From Polyangiaceae bacterium (lineage in GTDB: Bacteria; Myxococcota_A; Polyangia; Polyangiales; Polyangiaceae): DNA of 64,000 bases. A program made the translations under genes and the position numbers. Positions 1-8,389 of this stretch are shown here, one piece after another (the first letter of the stretch is position 1; each line of letters begins with the position of its first letter). The notes below the pieces were generated by a model. The model searched no databases and was not told the DNA's origin. It saw only the letters and a list, made by a program, of their open reading frames with translations. The DNA lies in contig JABTUA010000003.1 of the NCBI GenBank assembly GCA_015075635.1, positions 62,001 through 126,000 on the forward strand, in the 5' to 3' direction.

Positions 1-448
1 CCAAGCGACCGTCGCGCTCGAGCAACTCCGGCGAGAGCGAGAAGTGATCGAGCAACGCATGTCCGAGCTCGTGCCCCAACACGAACGTGAGCTCCGCGCC
101 GTCCAGCGTCTCGAGCGCAGCGCTCGACACTCCGACGAGCAGTCGCCCTCGCTCCGGAGCCGTGACGAACGCGTCGGGCAGCGGCTCGGTCAGGCAGTAT
201 GCCTCGATTTCGGCCTCGATCCCCAGGTGCTCCACCACGCGGTCGAGCGCAGCGAAGAAGTCGGGGCGGGCCTGTCGGGTCAAGCGCAGGGACGAGACGA
301 GCCGGTCACGGCGAGCGGAAGCCACTTCATCCTCCTCGACCAATTCGCGAAACTGCGGGTCGCCGAGCAGCGCCGCGCGCAGCTCGCGGTCGCCGGCGAG
401 CACCAGCGCGGTGAGGTCGATGCGGGGAGTCAGGGTGCTCTCGGGCAT
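1..448 (-). CDS. M48-type zinc metalloprotease (partial, C-terminus outside window)
   Basis: The N-terminal ~149 residues are present; the rest lies beyond base 1. The reading frame contains HELGH close to the window edge, in the context FVLGHELGHALLDHF, which is the zinc-binding helix of M48 (HtpX/Ste24-like) peptidases. A similar context (FVLGHELGH) occurs in the longer protein at 5412-6674, so the two are probably paralogues. The ATG at 448 was chosen; it begins 4 bases after the stop of the phosphoesterase gene, suggesting co-transcription. The third zinc ligand would lie outside the window, so activity cannot be judged. I see no signal peptide, so a cytoplasmic location is inferred. Confidence 0.75.
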   Translation of the reverse strand, partial: MPESTLTPRIDLTALVLAGDRELRAALLGDPQFRELVEEDEVASARRDRLVSSLRLTRQARPDFFAALDRVVEHLGIEAEIEAYCLTEPLPDAFVTAPERGRLLVGVSSAALETLDGAELTFVLGHELGHALLDHFSLSPELLERDGRL

Positions 449-452
449 GCGC

Positions 453-1586
453 TCACCACTCCAAGATGGCGTACTCTGCCACGGGGGTGCGGTTCATCAG
501 CCCGTCGATGAAGACGAGCCTGGCCGTCGTCGCCAGCGGCGCCCCGCTCGGCAGGCCCGTGCGATAAGCCACTCGGGTGCCATCGCTCTCCAGGTGGCGC
601 AGCGCGCCCGGGCGGGGTTCCTCGTCCCGGGCCCAGGGCCCGAGCAGCTCGCGACACTTCGCGTCGGCGACGTGCCCGATCACCTGCGTCAGCCCAGCGG
701 GCAGTCGGCGCGGGTCGAAGCGGCGCCCGAGCGTGTCCCCGAGATCGTGCCCGCGGTTCTGGGCGACCTCGGGGTTGGCGGGGCGATGGTAGAGCATCCC
801 TCCGCCCTCGCCGCCCTCCCACGCGCCGGGTCGGTGCAAGCCGCGCACCGAGAGCGCGCCCGCGCTGTGGTTCGACACTGCCGCGTCGAGCGCGGCGTTC
901 AGCGCGCCAGCTACCGCGCTCGCACGCGCGTGCTCGGCTGCGGGTAGGCCGACGGCGGTGAGATGATCGCAGGTGACCCCGGCGTGGCAGAAGACGACTT
1001 CGTCGTTCGGCGCGTAGGCCAGGCGGAGGCGTCGTGCTCGGAGCAGCGCCCACACGAGCTCACGTTGCGCCACCGAGAACGCGGAGAAATCCCGCGCCGC
1101 GACCTCGGCCGTTGCCAAGCTCGGGTACGCCTCGCACAGCGCGCGCTCGAGGTCGGGCTCCGGATCGCCGTCTCGGTAGGCGAGTATCGCTTGCTCGTGG
1201 ACCGTCGCGAACGTGTCGTCGTCGAAGTCGCAGAGCTCGCCGACGCGGCCCAGGTCGTGGTTGCCTGCGATCAGCACGACCTGATCGGGTGGGTGGGCGC
1301 CGAGCCAGGCCAGGATTGCCAGGCCATCCGCTGCCGCCTTGTGCCGCTCGGTGCTGCCGCCGAAGTCGAAATGGTCGCCGATCGAGACCAGCTCGACGTC
1401 GTCGGCGAGCCAGCCGTCTTCTCCCAGGAGCCCGTGGCGCTCCAGGATCTGGAGGAACACCGGGAGCGGGGCTTGCGGGTCTCCCACCGCGACGCGGCGC
1501 GAGCGCGGGCGGCCCTCTGCCTCCTGGGGTTGCCACGGCTCGGTCGCGAGAGCGCGAGCGCGGCGCTCGGCGATCTCGGCGCGCAC
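453..1586 (-). CDS. Calcineurin-like metallophosphoesterase
   Basis: The protein has the ordered motifs of the calcineurin-like phosphoesterase fold: a GDPQAP block near the N-terminus (first metal-binding Asp), GDHFDFGG about 35 residues later, GNHD, FCHAG and finally GHV, matching GD-x(n)-GDxxD-x(n)-GNH(D/E)-x(n)-H-x(n)-GHxH-type sites. It probably cleaves a phosphoester or nucleotide; the substrate is unknown. The GTG at 1586 gives 377 residues and starts just before the first motif; an ATG at 1700 would add a poorly conserved Arg-rich stretch. It lies 4 bases upstream of the M48 gene in the same direction, so the two probably form an operon. Confidence 0.8.
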   Translation of the reverse strand: MRAEIAERRARALATEPWQPQEAEGRPRSRRVAVGDPQAPLPVFLQILERHGLLGEDGWLADDVELVSIGDHFDFGGSTERHKAAADGLAILAWLGAHPPDQVVLIAGNHDLGRVGELCDFDDDTFATVHEQAILAYRDGDPEPDLERALCEAYPSLATAEVAARDFSAFSVAQRELVWALLRARRLRLAYAPNDEVVFCHAGVTCDHLTAVGLPAAEHARASAVAGALNAALDAAVSNHSAGALSVRGLHRPGAWEGGEGGGMLYHRPANPEVAQNRGHDLGDTLGRRFDPRRLPAGLTQVIGHVADAKCRELLGPWARDEEPRPGALRHLESDGTRVAYRTGLPSGAPLATTARLVFIDGLMNRTPVAEYAILEW

Positions 1587-1734
1587 GTCCGGGAGGTTGT
1601 CGCATCGCTCGCGCCTATGCAATCGGTGCGTAGCTGCGCGGTCCGAGTCAGTGCGGCATCCACGTGGAGCGCGGAATTCCCGAAGGAAAACTTGCGGCAT
1701 GGACGCTGCATCCGGGTGGCGCGCGGAGGTTTCC

Positions 1735-2703
1735 ATGCGGGCGAGCTGGTTCGTGGTGGTGGGCGCGGTGGTCTCGGCGGTGACCGCCTGCGGTGGGGAG
1801 GACCAAGGCGAGCTCTTCGGCTCCGGGGGCGGCGCCGGAGCCAGCAGTGGCGGGTCCAGCACCGGTGGCAGCGGCGCGACGGGCGGCACGTCCAGCACCG
1901 GTGGCAGCGCCGGAGCGCCGAGTGGTGGCGCTGCGGGCGCCGGGGCCGCGCCGACCGGAGGCGCGGGTGGAACCGGTGGCAGTGCAACCGGGGGCACGGG
2001 CGGCAGCGCGACGGGTGGAACCGGCGGCAGCGCGACGGGCGGAACCGGCGGCAGCGCGACGGGCGGAACCGGCGGCAGCGCGACGGGCGGAACCGGAGGC
2101 AGCGCGACGGGTGGAACCGGAGGCAGCGCGACCGGAGGCACGGGTGGCGCAGCGACCGGAGGCACGGGCGGCAGCGCGACCGGCGGCAGCGGCGGCAGCG
2201 CGACCGGCGGCAGCGGCGGCACGGGCGGCGGCTGCACCGTCAAGAAGTGGTGCAAGGACAGCGACAACGACGGCTACGGCTCGCCGTTGAATCCGACTTT
2301 CTCCTGCAACAAGCCGTCCGGTGGAGGTTGGATCGAGGACGGCTCCAAGGCGGAGGCGTGCGGCGACTGCGCCGATCTGGTCAAGGAGGCGTTCCCGTTC
2401 AGCAACTACTGCGGCGCCGTCGGTTATCAGACCAACACGGGGACGTCCTTCGACTACAACTGCGACACGAACGAGAACGCCTGCGCCGACTACCAGAAGG
2501 CGGGCACCTGTGTCCTCGACGCGACCAGCGGCAAGTGCACCGGCGCCGGCTACCTGCCGGTGCCAGGCAGCACCGCCAAGAACCCCTACTGCGGCAGCTC
2601 GCAGTTCCAGGACTGCCTCGCCGTTTCGGTGGGGCTCGACGCCGGCGGGACGCTGGCGTGCGTTCCCAGCGTGAAGACGGCGAATCACCTGACCTGCAAG
2701 TGA
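1735..2703 (+). CDS. Gly-linker lipoprotein with Cys-rich C-terminal domain
   Basis: A 322-residue secreted lipoprotein is predicted. The signal peptide ends in the lipobox VTAC (Cys19). Residues ~30-165 are a low-complexity linker made mainly of GGTGGSAT units. The C-terminal ~155 residues hold about 16 cysteines and begin with a CKDSDNDGYG segment, an Asp-rich EF-hand/thrombospondin-3-like calcium motif also seen in MopE-type proteins. The ATG at 1735 was chosen because the signal peptide begins there; the frame is open further upstream. No enzymatic motif is visible. An outer-membrane or surface location is inferred. Its 3' end overlaps the convergent DCC gene by 19 bases. Confidence 0.75.
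   Translation: MRASWFVVVGAVVSAVTACGGEDQGELFGSGGGAGASSGGSSTGGSGATGGTSSTGGSAGAPSGGAAGAGAAPTGGAGGTGGSATGGTGGSATGGTGGSATGGTGGSATGGTGGSATGGTGGSATGGTGGSATGGTGGAATGGTGGSATGGSGGSATGGSGGTGGGCTVKKWCKDSDNDGYGSPLNPTFSCNKPSGGGWIEDGSKAEACGDCADLVKEAFPFSNYCGAVGYQTNTGTSFDYNCDTNENACADYQKAGTCVLDATSGKCTGAGYLPVPGSTAKNPYCGSSQFQDCLAVSVGLDAGGTLACVPSVKTANHLTCK
1969..2238 (+). repeat. Coding tandem repeat, GGTGGSAT units
   Basis: About 11 imperfect tandem copies of a 24-base unit encode Gly-Gly-Thr-Gly-Gly-Ser-Ala-Thr inside the lipoprotein gene; the later units shift toward GGSGGSAT. Copies differ mainly at third positions, which points to expansion by slippage or recombination under protein-level selection. The opposite strand is open across the repeat, but that antisense frame is an effect of composition. 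Confidence 0.85.
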
Positions 2704-3101
2704 CTCGCCCCGCGTGGCGGCAGCTCGCAGGCGTCCGTGCAGCGACCGGTCCACCTCAGGCGATTCTCCGCGAAGGTCTGGTAGGCCCAGTCGAGTAGCT
2801 CTGTGACGCCCGGCGCGCGGGACAGCCACACCAGCGGTCCGAAGCCGACGGCGCCGTACAGGCGGCGGAAGACCTCCACCCCCTGGATGAAGCTTCCGTC
2901 CGGCAGGCGCGCGTGGATGCGCTGCATCAGGGTGCTCCACTCGATACCTAGCGTGCTCGGGTCGAAGTCCGGCGCAGCGATGTCGGTGAAGCGGATGCGC
3001 TGCCGCTTGCGGTCGAGCCGCTGAAGCATGCGGATCTCCTTGGTGCAGAGCGGGCAGTCCCCGTCGAAGAACACCTCGACGTCGAAATCGGGTCGATTCA
3101 C
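2685..3101 (-). CDS. DCC-family thiol-disulfide oxidoreductase (DUF393)
   Basis: The 138-residue protein carries the family signature FFDGDCPLC near its N-terminus, that is D-x-x-C-x-x-C with a thioredoxin-like CPLC pair, followed by helix and strand segments usual for DUF393. Members are small soluble thiol-disulfide exchange proteins; the partner is unknown. I placed the start at the GTG at 3101, just ahead of NRPDFDVEVFFDGD; a TTG at 3107 is the alternative. The gene is convergent with the lipoprotein upstream in the window and overlaps its last 19 bases. Confidence 0.8.
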   Translation of the reverse strand: MNRPDFDVEVFFDGDCPLCTKEIRMLQRLDRKRQRIRFTDIAAPDFDPSTLGIEWSTLMQRIHARLPDGSFIQGVEVFRRLYGAVGFGPLVWLSRAPGVTELLDWAYQTFAENRLRWTGRCTDACELPPRGASHLQVR

Positions 3102-3142
3102 GGTCAACTCAGCATTGTCCTGGACGACCGAACGTCAAGCCC

Positions 3143-3316
3143 TCACAGCGACTCCAGGAACGCGATCAGATCCGCCAGCTCCTGCTCGCTCAGGTGACCG
3201 GTGGCGCCGTGTGGGTCCCCGCATGCCACGCCGTGGCACACCGAGCTCAGGCAGGTGCTCTCCAGGATGGGCGCAACGTCCCACAGCCGGCGCACGAGAG
3301 CGCCACGAGGCAGGCG
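3143..3316 (-). pseudogene. Remnant of a cytochrome-c-type C-terminal domain
   Basis: This frame reads RLPRGALVRRLWDVAPILES, continues through a CHG/ACGDPHGATG stretch, and ends HLSEQELADLIAFLESL before a stop at 3143. The tail strongly resembles the end of MauG/di-heme peroxidase-type cytochrome domains (LxxAELxDLVAFLxSL). There is no plausible start or signal peptide, the frame is closed by a stop just upstream, and the expected heme-binding and HDG motifs are absent. I interpret it as the 3' relic of a lost gene; a tiny expressed protein from an internal GTG is possible but unlikely. Confidence 0.4.
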
Positions 3317-3389
3317 CAAACTCGAACCTAGCGCTCTGCCGAGGCGTCAACGGGGGGCGAGGAGTGGGATCCGGGGCTCCCAGCCGGAA

Positions 3390-4385
3390 TCAGGGACAGT
3401 TCCCGCTCGTGACCTTCTGCCCGGTGTTGGGCATCCCGTCCCCCGGCACGTCCTGGAACACCAGCTTGATGCTCTGCGAGCCGTCCTTGCTGCGCGCCAC
3501 GTGAGCGTGCGGTCCGGTGGAGTAGCCGGTGGAGCCGGACAGGCCGACCTTCTGGCCGCGCGTCACCTTCTGCCCCTTGGTGACCAGCACCTTGCTCAGG
3601 TGGGCGTAGTGCGTCTTGGTGCCGTCGGCGTGCTGCAAGACAACGATGTTCGCGTACGCGATGCACGACGAGCCGCCGCCGTTGTAGCAGGGATCGCCGG
3701 GGCCGGTCTTGTCGTAGACGTAGCTCACCGTGCCGTCGGCCATGGCCGTCATGGGCGTGCCGATGCCGAGGGAGAAGTCGTAGGCATAGGCCGAGAGGCC
3801 CTGGTGGCTGTAGCTGCCGAAGTTGCCCTGCGTCACGGTCGCGGACTTGCCGCACGCGAGCGGCAGGTAGAAGCCCGGCTTGGTCGTCACGGGCTCGTCC
3901 GTCGTGCACTTCGCCAGACCCGAGAACACGAAGCCGCTCAGCGCGCCGGTCTTGATCTCGTACCAGAGGTCGTTGCCGTCGAGCGATTCGCCCTTCACGA
4001 ACGCGATCACGTCCACGATGGCGCCGGGCTCGAGGGTGCCGACGGGAGCCTTCGCCGTGGACGGGTCGGGCCGCACGTTGGCGACGTTGCCCGCCGGCAC
4101 GTCGATGCGCACGCGCGGGCAGCTCGCCGGCGGTGCGGTGGAGGTCGAGCCGGCATCGACGGCGGGCGCACCGGCCTGTCCCGCGGCGCCCGCCTGTCCC
4201 GCAGCGCCGGCCTGTCCTGCGGCGCCCGCGGCTCCCCCGGCGCCGCTCGCGCCGCCGCTCGCCCAGCTCCCCGCGTCGTCCACCACCACGCCGGGGTTTT
4301 CCTCCGGCGCCGGCACGTCCTCGATGTCTCCGCCGCCGCAGGCGCCGAGCGTGGCGATCAGGGCAGCCAGGATGAAGCGGCGCAT
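3390..4385 (-). CDS. M23-family metallopeptidase lipoprotein with SH3-like domain
   Basis: A 331-residue lipoprotein starting at the ATG at 4385. It has a signal peptide with lipobox LGAC, then a Gly/Ala linker with GAAGQA units, then a bacterial SH3-like region (around PAGNVANVRPDPS...GTLEPGAIVDVI...LWYEI), and a C-terminal LytM/M23 domain. In M23, zinc ligands come from HxxxD and HxH; here YSHQG...YAYDFSL and THYAHLS plus GPHAHV are visible, so the site looks mostly intact. Such enzymes cut peptidoglycan cross-bridges or act as regulators. It is divergent from the hydrolase gene at 4507. Confidence 0.85.
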   Translation of the reverse strand: MRRFILAALIATLGACGGGDIEDVPAPEENPGVVVDDAGSWASGGASGAGGAAGAAGQAGAAGQAGAAGQAGAPAVDAGSTSTAPPASCPRVRIDVPAGNVANVRPDPSTAKAPVGTLEPGAIVDVIAFVKGESLDGNDLWYEIKTGALSGFVFSGLAKCTTDEPVTTKPGFYLPLACGKSATVTQGNFGSYSHQGLSAYAYDFSLGIGTPMTAMADGTVSYVYDKTGPGDPCYNGGGSSCIAYANIVVLQHADGTKTHYAHLSKVLVTKGQKVTRGQKVGLSGSTGYSTGPHAHVARSKDGSQSIKLVFQDVPGDGMPNTGQKVTSGNCP

Positions 4386-4506
4386 CGCCTGCGGAAGTTG
4401 CAAGGCGCGGGCCCGCGCCAAGTGCGCGACACCACTCGGGCCCGCCGCCAAGCGCGGCTTGCGAATGCCAACGGGGAGTTGGCGGCAGCGCGCTAAGCTC
4501 CCCGCC

Positions 4507-5331
4507 GTGCGCCGCCCCCTCCTGCTCGCCGCCCTGGCGCTCTCCTCCGCCTCGGCGTGCCGCGAGAGCGACGAGCACGCAGCTGCCGGCGGCACGGCCG
4601 GAACGGGCGGCTCGGGGGCCTGGGCTGGCACCTCGAGCGGCGGCGGCAGCGCCGCCTGTACCAGCGTGCCGGCGGTCGTCAGCTTCCTCACCGACGACGG
4701 CGTGCAGCTCGAGGCCGACGACTACCCGACCGGCGAGGGTCTCGGCCCGAGCGTCGTGCTCCTGCACATGATCCCTCCGGCCAACGATCGCTCGAACTAC
4801 CCGAAGGGCTTCATCGACGCGCTGGTCGCGAAGCAGATCCGCGTGCTCAACGTGGACCGGCGCGGCGCGGGCGCCTCCGAGGGCGACCCGCTCGAAGCCT
4901 ACACGGGCGACAAGGGCAAGCTCGACGCGAAGGCCGCGATGTTACACCTGACGAGCGGCGCGTGCGGCGTGGATCCGCTGCGGATCGGCGTCGTCGGAGC
5001 GTCGAACGGCACCACCACGGCTCTCGACTACGCCATCCACGCCAGCGCAAACACCGAGCTGCTCTTCCCGAGCGCGCTCGTGTTCCTGACCGGCGGCGCA
5101 TACACCGAGAACCAGAACAGCCTCGGCGCGCACCACGACGAGCTGGATCAGGTGCCGATCCAGTTCGTATTCTCCGCCGCGGAGAGCGCGTGGAGCAAGG
5201 GCTACCAGAACGGTGCGCCGAGCGCGTGGCGCTTCCAGGAATACGATCCAGGCGACCACGGCACCAACATGTTCGAGGCGCGCCCTGAGAGCATCGACGC
5301 GGTCGTCGGGTTCCTGGCCGAGGTGCTCTGA
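4507..5331 (+). CDS. Alpha/beta hydrolase lipoprotein
   Basis: The GTG at 4507 begins a signal peptide with lipobox SASAC; a short Gly/Ser linker follows. The rest (274 residues in all) reads as an alpha/beta hydrolase: strand plus HMIPP (oxyanion-hole region), NVDRRGAGASEGD, and the nucleophile elbow GASNG where Ser is expected in GxSxG (here G-A-S-N-G), with a late GDHG providing the catalytic His. The substrate is unknown. It is expected to be anchored in the periplasm or outer membrane. It is divergent from the M23 lipoprotein with about 120 bases between. Confidence 0.8.
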   Translation: MRRPLLLAALALSSASACRESDEHAAAGGTAGTGGSGAWAGTSSGGGSAACTSVPAVVSFLTDDGVQLEADDYPTGEGLGPSVVLLHMIPPANDRSNYPKGFIDALVAKQIRVLNVDRRGAGASEGDPLEAYTGDKGKLDAKAAMLHLTSGACGVDPLRIGVVGASNGTTTALDYAIHASANTELLFPSALVFLTGGAYTENQNSLGAHHDELDQVPIQFVFSAAESAWSKGYQNGAPSAWRFQEYDPGDHGTNMFEARPESIDAVVGFLAEVL

Positions 5332-5411
5332 CGGCCCTTCAGGGCTCGTCGCAGCCGAGCAGCCCGACGGCGCACACGACCACCGCGAAGCGGAGCACTT
5401 TCGAGGCTCCC

Positions 5412-6674
5412 CTACTCGTCCAGCGCGAAGCGCGGCGGGCGCATGCCTCGACCGGCGTGGGTCTGGAGGTGATCGGCCAAGGTCTCGAAGGCGATCTCGT
5501 CCGCGGTCCGCGCGGGGACCCCGAGCAGCTCCGCGCAGTGCTTCAGGAACGCGCGCTCGGCCTCGGACAGGTGTCCGTCGGCAGCGGTGACGTGGGCGAT
5601 GGCGCGCAAGAGGTCGAAGCGCTCCTCGCCCGCGTTGTCGCGGAGCCAGGCCGCGCTCTTCTCCAAGATCTCGTCGGCCTCGGAGCGGTTCTTGATGCGC
5701 GCGACCTCGGCCTCCGGATCCGCCGACACCGGCAAGAGCAGCTGCACCAGCGTGTTCCAGCCGGCGTCGTCCATCTCGATGTCGCCGTCGGCGTAGGCGG
5801 CCAGCAGGCCGCCGGCCAGGATGAACTCCCGGGCGTTCACGTCCAGCGGCTCGCTGGCTGCGTAGTCCATCAAGCGTGCGATCTCCGCCACCTCGGCGTC
5901 CACCGCCGCCAGGGTGCGCTGGCCCGAGCGCACCTCGCCGAAGAGCTGGAGCGCGCGCACGCGGATGGGTGTGGCCGGGTGGCTGAACTCCGCGAACAGC
6001 TCGCGGCGGCTGGCCTTCTGCAGCGACTCGAGCTGCTCCAGGATGGCCGCGATGTCGAAGCGCAGGTGCTCCGGTCCGAGCCCGCTCTGGAGCTTGAAGA
6101 ACGCGCTGACCGCCACCTCCAGGTTGCCGTCCACCGCGGAGAAGCCCGCGCGGTCGGCGCTGATCTCCGCCATGCGGTCCCAGCTCTCGAGCCGGCGTAG
6201 GAGCAGCGGCGGTGCCTTGCTCTCACCGCCGGCGCTCCGCCCGAAGGCGGCGTCCGCCAGGCGGGCACGGTAGTGCCGGTAGGCCAGGTGGCCGAGCTCG
6301 TGACCGAGCACGAAGGAGAGCTCGGCGTCCGTCATGCGCTCGACCAGCGCGCTGGTGAGCGACAGGACGTGGGGCTCGTCCCCGGACATTCGGTGCATCG
6401 CCGCGGCGTTCACCTGCGGGTTCTGCCCCACGAACATCTCCAGGGGCTCGTCGAAGGCGAGCTTCTCTCGCGCGGCGTCGAGCAGGTCCATCAAGCGCGG
6501 CGCGATCATGCGAGTCAGCCGCAGCTCCGACGCCAGCACCGCGTCGTACATGGAGCGCACGCCGCCGGACTCCACGAAGTGGTCGATGACCACGTCGAGG
6601 CCGAAGCGATCGAACAGCGAGCCGATGAGATCGCGCTCCGGCCCGAAGCGGATGGGATCGAGCACGCTGCTCAC
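5412..6674 (-). CDS. M48-type metalloprotease with TerB-like C-terminal domain
   Basis: A 420-residue protein with GTG start at 6674. HELGH sits near residue 125 (FVLGHELGHLAYRHYR) and the downstream EISADRAGF supplies the Glu/Asp third ligand, so the zinc site appears complete. The last ~75 residues (from about EERFDLLRAIAHVTAADGHLSEAERAFL) resemble the TerB/DjlA N-terminal fold, an Asp-rich helical metal-binding domain. No signal peptide or membrane helix is evident, unlike HtpX, so a cytoplasmic protease is inferred. It resembles the truncated protein at the left edge of the window. The CPBP gene is divergent, 23 bases away. Confidence 0.8.
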   Translation of the reverse strand: MSSVLDPIRFGPERDLIGSLFDRFGLDVVIDHFVESGGVRSMYDAVLASELRLTRMIAPRLMDLLDAAREKLAFDEPLEMFVGQNPQVNAAAMHRMSGDEPHVLSLTSALVERMTDAELSFVLGHELGHLAYRHYRARLADAAFGRSAGGESKAPPLLLRRLESWDRMAEISADRAGFSAVDGNLEVAVSAFFKLQSGLGPEHLRFDIAAILEQLESLQKASRRELFAEFSHPATPIRVRALQLFGEVRSGQRTLAAVDAEVAEIARLMDYAASEPLDVNAREFILAGGLLAAYADGDIEMDDAGWNTLVQLLLPVSADPEAEVARIKNRSEADEILEKSAAWLRDNAGEERFDLLRAIAHVTAADGHLSEAERAFLKHCAELLGVPARTADEIAFETLADHLQTHAGRGMRPPRFALDE

Positions 6675-6697
6675 GCTATGATGCCTACCACGATCCG

Positions 6698-7684
6698 ATG
6701 CCGAAGAGGTTCTCGGTCTGGGTGTTTCTCGCGCTCACGGCTTGCGGCCCGCCGATGCGTCCGGCGCGCACCAGCGAGAGCCAGGCCCCCAGCGAGCGCG
6801 AGCTCGAGGCGGCAGAGCGCGTTCGCGAGGCGGACTGCGGCCCGAGCGCGAGCCTCTTGTTCCCCGGCGTCGCGCAGCTCTGCCAGGGGCGCACCGCAGA
6901 GGGCCTGACCATGACCGGCCTCGGCGCCGCGGAGCTCGGCACCGGGCTCGCCGTGGGCCTGAGCCGAGACGAGGGCTTCGACGGCTTCTCCCACCCCGGC
7001 GCGGCGGTGCCGCTGATCGCCTTCCAGAACATCTACGCCTATTCCTATGCGGACGCGCTGTTCCAGGAGCAGCTGGCCGCGCGCCTGCTCTACGTCCCGG
7101 AGGACACCCCCGCCGAGCTGCTGGTGGCGCCGTTCAACAAGAACGTCATGGGGCACACCGACGTCTGGGCGGGGATGCTGGTGATGCTCGCGGCGGGGAT
7201 CGGGCTCTCGGCGGTCGTGGACGAAGAGCTCGGCACCCGGCACCTGGGAGAAGACGCGAACCTGTTCGGCCGCCGATTCCCGCCCGCGTCGGGCTACCCC
7301 CTGGCGGCGGGGGTCGGCGCGGGCTTGTTCAGCCATGTGGCCATCGGCGAAGAGGCGCTGTTTCGCGGCGTCTTGCTCTCGCACATGGCGCGCGAAGCTG
7401 GTCCGACCGCCGGTTGGGTCGGGTCGAGCGTGGTGTTCGGGGTCGCGCACGCGCCGAACGCGCTGGCGCTCCCCCACGACGAGCAGCTGCCCTATCTGGC
7501 GCTCGGCGTCCCGTTCATCACCGTGCTCGGCAGCTACCTCGGTCTCACCTACCAGTGGCACGACTACAGCCTGGCCGCTCCCGTCGCCATCCACTTTTGG
7601 TACGACTTCCTGCTCAGCGCGACCTTCTTCGCGCTCGACCCGGCGCGCTCGCCCCTCGCCGCGAGCGTGCGCGTGCCGTTCTGA
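6698..7684 (+). CDS. CPBP-family intramembrane metalloprotease (lipoprotein-like N-terminus)
   Basis: The 328-residue protein has several hydrophobic segments and the CPBP/Abi signature: EEALFRGVLLSHM (EExxxR motif), FGVAHAPN (second motif with catalytic His) and a third His in AIHFWYDF. These residues bind zinc in Rce1-like intramembrane proteases. Unusually, the N-terminus looks like a lipoprotein signal (lipobox LTAC, Cys16) and is followed by a soluble stretch before the first membrane helix. The substrate is unknown. It is divergent from the M48 gene and convergent with the cytidylate-kinase-like gene, 3 bases apart. Confidence 0.8.
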   Translation: MPKRFSVWVFLALTACGPPMRPARTSESQAPSERELEAAERVREADCGPSASLLFPGVAQLCQGRTAEGLTMTGLGAAELGTGLAVGLSRDEGFDGFSHPGAAVPLIAFQNIYAYSYADALFQEQLAARLLYVPEDTPAELLVAPFNKNVMGHTDVWAGMLVMLAAGIGLSAVVDEELGTRHLGEDANLFGRRFPPASGYPLAAGVGAGLFSHVAIGEEALFRGVLLSHMAREAGPTAGWVGSSVVFGVAHAPNALALPHDEQLPYLALGVPFITVLGSYLGLTYQWHDYSLAAPVAIHFWYDFLLSATFFALDPARSPLAASVRVPF

Positions 7685-7687
7685 CCC

Positions 7688-8374
7688 TCACCGAAAGCGA
7701 GAACGGAACGCCCTGACCACCATGTCCACGCAGGCGTCGACGGGCAGCGTCGCCGTGTTCAGGAGCAGGTCGTAGTCGTGCGGATCGGACTGATCGCGGT
7801 CGAAGTGCTGGCGGTAGAACGCGGTGCGCTCGGAGTCGATGCGCAGGATCTTGGTGCGGGCGTCGCCGCGGCCCAGGCCGTCGCGGGTCGCAATCCGACG
7901 CACGCGTGCGTCCAGCGGGGCGAAGGCGCGCACGCGCAGCGTGCGCTTCGGGTCCAGGATGTACTGCGCGCCACGCCCCACGATCACACCCTTGCCGTGA
8001 CGCCCGAAGGACAAGATCACCTTGGTGAGGTTCCGCAGGTAGTCCGTCGGTGAGAACGTGCCGCCGTCCATCAGCTCGCTCACCCATTGCTCGATGTCGT
8101 CCCGCGCGCGCTCGTCGAGGGACGCGACGAGCTGCTGGCGCACGCGGGCCTGCTTGGCCACCTCGTGGACGAGCTCCTGAGAATGGAACTGGAAGTTCAA
8201 GCGCTCCGCCGCCAACCGGCCCACTTCCGCGCCGCGCGCGCCGTACTCGCGCGACATCGCGATCATCGGCTTCTGCTCGACGGACTCTGGCTGGTCGCGC
8301 TTCCCCTGGACCTTCTGCTGCTCCATCCAGCGCAGGAACTGCCGATTGACCAGTTGCTCGATGGTGCGGCTCAT
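7688..8374 (-). CDS. Cytidylate kinase-like protein
   Basis: The 228-residue protein contains MIAMSREYGARGAEVGRLAA, the atypical phosphate-binding loop of the cytidylate-kinase-like family (ISREYGSGGxxIGxxLA), then the usual block around VIVGRGAQYIL and a lid-like Arg-rich segment (LRVRAFAPLDARVRRI). The N-terminal ~35 residues are charged and family members often carry such extensions. Whether it phosphorylates CMP is not known; these proteins frequently stand apart from the essential cmk. ATG at 8374. It is co-directional with the upstream BNR lipoprotein gene, 15 bases away. Confidence 0.8.
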   Translation of the reverse strand: MSRTIEQLVNRQFLRWMEQQKVQGKRDQPESVEQKPMIAMSREYGARGAEVGRLAAERLNFQFHSQELVHEVAKQARVRQQLVASLDERARDDIEQWVSELMDGGTFSPTDYLRNLTKVILSFGRHGKGVIVGRGAQYILDPKRTLRVRAFAPLDARVRRIATRDGLGRGDARTKILRIDSERTAFYRQHFDRDQSDPHDYDLLLNTATLPVDACVDMVVRAFRSRFR

Positions 8375-8389
8375 GCCGCCATCGTACCA

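Noticed and set aside
453..2267. 604-residue open frame antisense to the GGTGGSAT repeat, rich in LPPVPPVA units
   Set aside because: It is the antisense of a coding repeat joined to the real phosphoesterase frame. The phosphoesterase domain starts after ~1586, and the Pro-rich part mirrors the lipoprotein linker.
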